Below are positions 52,670 to 64,000 of a stretch of DNA of 64,000 bases, piece by piece. How positions within the stretch are numbered: the first letter of the stretch is position 1; every line of letters starts with the position of its first letter. A model generated the notes under the pieces. That model searched no databases and was not told where the DNA came from. It saw only the letters and a list, made by a program, of their open reading frames with translations. Source of the stretch: Glandiceps talaboti (Eukaryota; Hemichordata; Enteropneusta; Spengelidae). The DNA lies in contig NC_135566.1 of the NCBI RefSeq assembly GCF_964340395.1, positions 18,660,501 through 18,724,500 on the forward strand. The letters are read 5' to 3'. The position numbers were made by a program, and so were the translations under genes.

Positions 52670-55600
52670 AAGCTATTTTTTGTAAACTTTCGTAAAACAG
52701 TAAAAAATGCTGAAAATGATGAGCCGTCATTTTTTGAACCAAGCAATAACCCTGGTTTGACTCCTGGTCTCGGCACTATTTGTGACCCCTGGCATCGGTT
52801 CGGTAGTGATCATCGATGTTATCTTGGATTGCGTTGCGTATTTTTAGCCCAAACCCTCCAGGGGACACGATCATACACTGCATACACTGACTCAGTCGCA
52901 GACATGGTTCACACTATAACTGTAATGTCTTTATTGCTAATCAGTCAGCGGCTCCATCTGTCCATGGCAGTACCTATTGTCGGACAGCCATATTGCAAAA
53001 GAGAATTACAATACTTATTTATACAAGTAGGCAAAATATGTGTTTCAAAATATCAACCAAAATTATAATATCTGTTGAAATACGCATATCATTTAAAACA
53101 AAACTACATTGTGACACATTTTGCAATAATTGGGGTTACGCTATCAAAATAAATGGGGTTCATACATGTTAAGCTGTTTACAGAAATTCTGAGTAAGCAG
53201 AGGATTTTTACATTAGTTATTGAGTATCAAGGTGTACAAGGCTTACAGCTGATAAAGATTCAAACAGTTTATAACAACAATAACAACGGACAATTTGGCC
53301 ACAGCATACAATGGAACATGTGACTTTCCATAGCAAATCCATTGACTCGAAATAAATGCTCAAAAATCCTGAACATCCTTCATAAATATTATAATTGAGA
53401 GTTCTAGAGGTACTATATATTCATTCCATCTCGGTAATAGACGTGGATATCAAAGATTACACACTTTTATGAGCGATTCTAAACAGCAACAGGAAATTAC
53501 TATTTTCAGACAGCCATATTGGAAAAGAGGTCGATTGATGTCACCTCTCTGCTTCATGAGGGCGTCCCACAAAAGGTCACAGTGTGATATGCATTACAAA
53601 GAATTACAGGTCACTGATGAAACAGAGTATACATTATATTTTATCAAAATATTGGTCACATATATATCATGTAATATTGTTGTCTAATAATTGAATTGAC
53701 CAAAAATTAAATGACTCTACGTTGACGTGAGTAACCACTGGATCATTTATTAGTCTACATGAAAGTCCAAAGTAATGAATGGGTATTATGCTTGGCATCT
53801 AAATGTTACTGCAGTTGATTGAGAAAAAAGAATTGTTGCCTGTACAAGTCATTGAAGTGTACATGATGTACATTATGCTATCAAACTATTAATTTAGTAT
53901 CGTACGTAATGCACCAGTGTTACATAGAATAGTACAGTTTTAGCCATATGTTGCTTATTTTGTTGAATTGAATCTATATACATTATCGACATATGGTGTT
54001 TGTGTACATTATGTATACACTATCAAACCTTAAGTTTACATTTGACAATTATTTTCTCCGTGTAAAATCAGTATAATTGAGCTTAGCAAAAAATAAGAGG
54101 AATACCGCGGCACGTCACCATTTTCTATACATGGCCTAAGATAAAGTAAGTCATAATTTTGCTACAACTCTCTAATAATGGCACAGCAATTATTTGACCT
54201 TTTGCTTTTAACAGCTGAATGAAGATTGATACCTTTCCACTGTGAACTAACTAAACATAAAAAGGGAGACATTTAAAGATTGTAATATGACGTATTTGTG
54301 GTGCTCAAACACACATCCACACAAGGTCATTAATATCGGGAGGCGATTTTTATTAATTTATTATGGTAATTTAACCATTTCTTGTGAGAGTGCACAAAGA
54401 ATATTCAAGTCAAAACAGTGACAATTAGAGCCGGACTCCGGATTTCAGATTCCGGGGTCCCCAAGCCGCCCACCATAAAGGTAGAATATTGTAAATTTCA
54501 ACTAGTGTACCACAAGAAAATACAAAGCATGTGACGGTTAGAATCTCCCCTATACCATTATACTTATATACATGCACATTAGGAAGTCAACTGTTTTATA
54601 GAATCAATCCATTTATGTCCAAAGCGTTATCAGTTTTCAATAAAAGTAACATGTACACTGTATAGTTTGCAGGCACTCGAAAATATCAAGCTTTTTTTTA
54701 TGAAGGCTTAAGCTGTATGTAGGTTTCATTTGTAAGTCCAATTTGATAATTTATTCTGTAGGTAGGGCACATCACACGACATACTGCCATATGACACTCA
54801 TTGTTCCTGAGTATATACCATATGTGTGGATCATGAATAAATCAGAATGCCGTGGAGTAGGGAGTTGTCGTTTAGTGAATTGTATCTGATATGTATGCCA
54901 CGGAAGTCCATTCAATGCATTGTAGATAATTAAGTATATAAGACTGCACTGCTAGACAATCAAGTTTGGAGATTTGAAGTGTGTAAATAGCTCGGAGGAC
55001 TGTTCAGTTTATGCCAGTAACGCAACAAACACGACAAGTGTACAAGGAAAGCATGATTGTGAAAAATAATAATAAGAGAGCCATGATTAGTGATGTATAT
55101 TATTTACAAACGACACACCAATGAATTCAGATGTGTAGCTGGCAGGAATTCAAATGAAATAAAAGCACCCAGTCTGGCGAGAGGATAAAGTTGAAGTGGT
55201 GAATATGACAGGTCAAATGAAATATTAATGGGAGAATCTGGAAACTTTCTCTCAGTATTGCTATTTTTATTCACAGTAGAATGACTTAGACAGCATAGTG
55301 ACAATAATCAAATGTAACGGCGTACTTGTTTCAAAATCAAAGGTTTCTTCATTGTATAAATATATACATATATTAATTGGATATTGCATGCAAACCAATA
55401 GAACGCTCTACACCTGTTCTCTTCATGCTTGCATGCTTATGGTTTGAGAGTAATGTGATCTGATAAAAGCACAGTGCTGCCAAGCAACGTGAATAATACA
55501 ATTCATCTCACTCATTCACAGCAGCCGCAGCTGTAACAAACTGAACTCGTTAAAGAATGGCCCAAAACCATAGACCCTCGAAGGTTTATGCCAAATCCTC

Positions 55601-58175
55601 ATTTGGCTAAAAACGAATGAGAATACAACATTCTTTTTACCGGAAACAACTTCATAAACTTGACCTAATTTATCTCTCTCATTGCTGATTGTAGTAAAGT
55701 ACAATGGGTTCATGTCCATGTATAAACAGTCCCGGCTGTTGAATCCCTCGTCAACAAAATGTAAATTTCAAAATATTGATGTCATCGCCCGATCGACAAG
55801 TAACAGCCTGTATTGAAGTGTTATCTACTTGAGACTTAATATAATATTATTTTTGAATAACATAAAATAACGACGAACGAAACTAAACATGCCAAAATAA
55901 ACAAGTCCTCACAGAAGACACAGCCCCTCAAATACTTCACTTCTATGCGGCAACTGATAATGCAAGAAATTGCTGAATTTCGATAATTTAAACTGAAGAT
56001 CAAAGGTCAATGTTTGAACACTTCAATGTAGTCTCTATTTATCAACATTTTGAGTTATGTGGTAAATGATTGTTAACGATTAATTGAGTAAACAGTGATA
56101 CGAGCACAAAAAATAACGAATGTGTATGTTTATCTGGTTCTAAACTATCTATAGACATGATGTAAAAGACATTAGCCACAAATAATAGCTACAAAGTGTC
56201 TGCAATATGTAAGTAATAGCTTAATTTTGATGGTCTACCCTGTAGGTCAAGGTAAAGGTCAACGTGTATGGTCACTCATACAAGAAAGCTTGCATGTGAT
56301 TATATAGAGTTAGACATTTGAATCTATGTATTGAAGTGTTTGAGTTATGCAGTAAATAATGATTTCTTTACTATGAGTGAGGCTGTAATTCAGTAATAGT
56401 GATTTGAGCACTAAAACATAATGCTTGTGTATAGGTCTTTTCTTTAAAATTACTTGTAAACACGATTTAAAAGAAATTAGCAATATGTAAATAGTACTAT
56501 GGGTCTGTGATAGGCAGGAATTGGCTTGATTGTGATAACTGACGTCAAGGTCAAAGGTCAGGGTCTCCAGAGATAGCTTGCATATGATTATATGGGGTAG
56601 ACACTTGAATGAAGTGCAGTAAATATTTGTGAAAGTATAAATATGGCCGCCATTCGGCCAAATATGCATATATCAAGTAATAAATTGATGTGCATATGTC
56701 TTATATGATATGTCATTTTTGTGTACGGTTTGAAAGAAATTGGATATTGCATGTCTGAGAAATGAGGTATTACGGACTGACATATTAAGGACAGGTGGAC
56801 GGATGGTTGCATGCATGGACTGCAATGCCCATTTTGATACCATCTCCTGGGGTGGGGGTGGGGCTAAAAATCTCCATACCATTCTAAACCAAGAGTTTTG
56901 CTACCTTATTTTTATGTTGTGAATACATTCTAATATGCACTAAGGACAACACTATAAAGACTTGCTCTATGGGAAGGTAATTTTTTGTCTTTTAAAATGC
57001 AATAGTTAGATCAATGTGTACCAGAAATGTTAAGTACTAAGCTAGAAATAAGACCACATAATATCTTATTACCCCCCCCCCCCCAATTAAGACAAACTAC
57101 TCACAGAAAGCAACAAAAAAAGAGAAGAAGCTCCAAAACATAAAAAAGAGAATAAAATTACAGTAAGGAGTTGATGATGCACAAACAACTACAAAGAAAT
57201 AGACAGTTCAATTACAACACAGGGTTTGAAATAAATATGGGGTTTGGAAAAGTGAATTAGAAGTAGAGCAAAAACTAAGAGAGATGAAGAGCCTAAGTGA
57301 ACAAGCGAAAGCACTTAAAGATAGGACCACCAAATTTTTTGCAGGACTACTACGTTATCAATTTTACTAGTCCTGTGGGATAGTGACTTTTTTACTCCAG
57401 TGTCGAACCCTGAATTGGCTGAGAATGACTCTCTTTCGGGTACTTGGGATTGTCGCCGTACGGAAACTAAGATGGCGATTAATACATTTCTTCCCTATAT
57501 ATATCTACTACAACTAGTACAAGTTGACTGTTGTTGAGTTGGTAAATTTGTTAGAAAATTGAAATTCAAATTGCCTCAAAATTATTTTAGATCCCTAGTT
57601 TATTTCATTCATCATTAAAATTTTCCAGGGTTAAAGCTGTAAGACACTGGAATTATTTATAGCCAACCTCAAAATCCTCTTTTTTTTCTTTTTCTTGTGT
57701 GCATTTCCCAGTCATTTTTTTCAGAGATTTTGTGCAATTTTTCATAACAGTAGATTTTTGTTATAAAATGGTGACTATGGTATAAAAGTACAATACATTA
57801 CCAACATCTGTGTAAAATGTGTTTTATAGTGAGACATCATATGAAACCACTAACCACTTTATTGCATCGCTAAAACAAAACTGCATAGTGAAGAGCTGAA
57901 GAACTGAACCACTTCTACATGTCACCAAAATAAAAAAATTAAATAAAAAAAAAATAAACAGCGGAGCTATTCTGACCGATAGGTCGCTTGTTTGATTTGT
58001 AACTGGGATATTTTCACTGTAAAGCACATAATAAGAATATTTTTGTTATGTTGTAGGTTCATGCCTGAAATGCACAGTGTAATCTCACGTGACTTAAGAT
58101 CTTCAAAAAAGGAGTAATTTCGATATTACTACTAACACTATATACACAAGTTCAAAACTGTGTAGCTGATCAGCC
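52670..58175. other. Non-coding stretch between the Gypsy remnant and the sialyltransferase
   Basis: No supported gene. A C10 run lies near 57072. Two related segments near 56330 and 56630 (TTGAAGTG..GAGTTATG.AGTAAAT type) suggest an old duplication. The promoter of the sialyltransferase should be just left of 58176; no clear core element is visible. Confidence 0.45.
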
Positions 58176-62560
<4,385 letters not shown>

Positions 62561-62567
<7 letters not shown>

Positions 62568-62860
62568 GTACCTTCCTTTCAAATGCTTATTATATGCAGA
62601 TATTGTCACTACACTGTTGTTTCCAGATATTCTCATTGGAACCAATGATCGAATGGAACTGCTGCAGACATGCTATCGTTTTCAGATACCACGTTTCGAA
62701 TGCTGAGCTTAAGGAAATGTTGTAGACAATTCTGTAATTTCCGGACACCCTATTATGAATGCTACTTACGTGTATATTTTACAGACGCAAAGCATTTTTC
62801 AGATGCCATGCGCTCATTTCAAATGCTGGGCATATGTAAATGTTGCAGCCATACCTCAGC
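62561..62860. repeat. 59-bp degenerate tandem array starting at the motif L exon end
   Basis: Centres TTTTCAGGTACC, TTTCCAGATATTC, TTTTCAGATACC, TTTCCGGACACC and TTTTCAGATGCC fall at 62565, 62624, 62683, 62742 and 62800, a 58-59 base period, with GCAGAC about 20 bases before each. The first unit includes the exon 4 splice donor. Confidence 0.7.
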
Positions 62861-64000
62861 TTCAATAGTGACCTTGTTTTAGTGTTGTAGACATTTTCAT
62901 CATAGGAAAATTTGACATTCTATCCTCAGAAACTTTAATAATTTACACTGTCTACTTTTATACTAGTCCCCCTTTTGATGTTTTCTGCACTTTTAATATG
63001 TTATTGACCATATGTTTACTGAATGTAAATAAACAATCCTCCCTAAAGGGACATGGTCCGCAACTTGTAAATATATTTTCGTTATTTTTTACCAAATAAA
63101 AGTTACTAATATTTTACCCTCACTGTTACTTGTTTAATGACTAGTAGTCACTGGCAAAACTCCCACTGTATTAAATGTTGTGGTATTGCATTCTCATACT
63201 TATATGAATACCAGAATTAAACTGAATGCCTCTAGTGGCAGTCTTGAGGTTTTTGTTCCTGCTCATAATAATTGCTGGAATGCAAAATTCTTGGCTATAG
63301 TACATGATATACCCCTCAAATGGCAAAAAGGTGTGCCAAACTATAAGGAAAGTGAAAGGACTTTGTGATATCAATCTAAGTATGTAGTGGTACAGGTGTA
63401 GTTGATTTTTAAATGAAATTATTCAGATATACAGATATACACATACAGACGTACCATTACCCATGCATACAGAATTAATGTTAGGATTGTTTATTGGTAT
63501 CATTTGAACATAATGAACTTTTGTTGAGAGTGGCCATTCTTTCATGGATTCACTGTATTATCTATATCAAATCTGAATGTTATTGTTACATTAAAATTCC
63601 AAAATTGGAAAAGAAAGCAGGAAGCTGCATAAACCGGAGTTGAATGCGGTACTTTCTAGTTTTGTGACTGCAAATAAATAGAAAAACCATGTCTTCTTTA
63701 TGAGTGAAAAAGATATAATTTCAAGTATACACAAAAGAAATGATCATCACTGTCGAGACAGACAGACACAGACACACACACACACACACACACAGACTTT
63801 GCATCCTAATATATAACCTTCCTTACTGAAGGTAAAAATTGCATTTTAATCTTATACATAGACTAAAGTATTAGTAGTTTATACAGTAGGAGTTTTGGCA
63901 GTGGCTGCTGGTTTTTAGACAAGAGATATTGATTGGTAAAATATAAGAAACCTTTTATTTGGAAACAAAAATAAAAAAATACTAAACCCCTCAGAAATGC
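62861..64000. other. Right end: intron of the sialyltransferase
   Basis: I searched for an exon starting with one base completing the motif L arginine codon followed by an N-L-P-like sequence and found none. The next coding exon must lie past 64000, or is unrecognised. Confidence 0.4.
63210..63839. mobile_element. Repeat-family element, copy E
   Basis: Starts like 29120 (AATTAAACTGAATGCC.. then GTTCCT..., TTG.TGGAAT.CAA). It ends in a CA microsatellite, CAGACTTTGCATCCTAATATA and CCTTCCTTACTGAAGG. The internal 341-bp duplication of the 29-kb copy is absent. Open frames here are not genes. Confidence 0.55.

Noticed and set aside
52670-53070. 3' LTR of the Gypsy remnant
   Set aside because: No matching copy upstream of 50330 and no clear TG...CA borders, so an LTR could not be supported.

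Overview
The window is animal nuclear DNA: AT-rich, with split genes bearing GT-AG introns, many microsatellites and dense degenerate transposons. Two gene families point to a marine invertebrate deuterostome (lancelet, hemichordate or echinoderm grade). One is an alpha-2,8-sialyltransferase (ST8Sia), a family found mainly in deuterostomes. The other is an Ebony-type beta-alanyl amine synthetase. The species cannot be fixed from sequence alone.

Layout. Positions 1-2111 (minus) hold the 5' part of a secreted EGF-domain protein: a signal-peptide exon, two EGF exons and a probable fourth exon cut by the left edge. Positions 2.1-12.3 kb have no convincing gene; they hold an interrupted 54-bp tandem array, a tRNA-derived SINE and two MITEs. 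Positions 12322-17967 (minus) carry a complete four-exon Ebony-like gene of about 925 residues (adenylation domain, carrier domain, C-terminal amine-selecting domain). All three of its coding introns are phase 1 with clean splice sites. Positions 18-34 kb are repeats, apart from an isolated tRNA-Lys(UUU) with a T-run terminator at 24757-24829. They include a near-perfect 407-bp foldback at 31235-32203 and a 120-bp satellite at 32741-33942. Positions 34170-34847 (minus) hold the last two exons of an unrecognised gene with an acidic tail.

Positions 36-57 kb are again repeats: an approximately 150-bp array, a LINE fragment, hairpin MITEs, ATCG-rich and approximately 350-bp tandem arrays, and a decayed Gypsy-type element at 50330-52669. 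From 58176 to the right edge (plus) lie the first four coding exons of the ST8Sia-like sialyltransferase, up to sialyl motif L; the rest lies beyond the window. Its intron 1 is mostly microsatellite, and intron 2 contains a decayed LINE on the opposite strand.

The genes show no sign of working together. The most notable items are the Ebony-like enzyme, with a beta-alanine-type pocket and an unusual ATP-loop residue; the foldback whose two arms each carry an exon-like ATG plus splice donor; and the 59-bp tandem array that begins at the end of the sialyl motif L exon.
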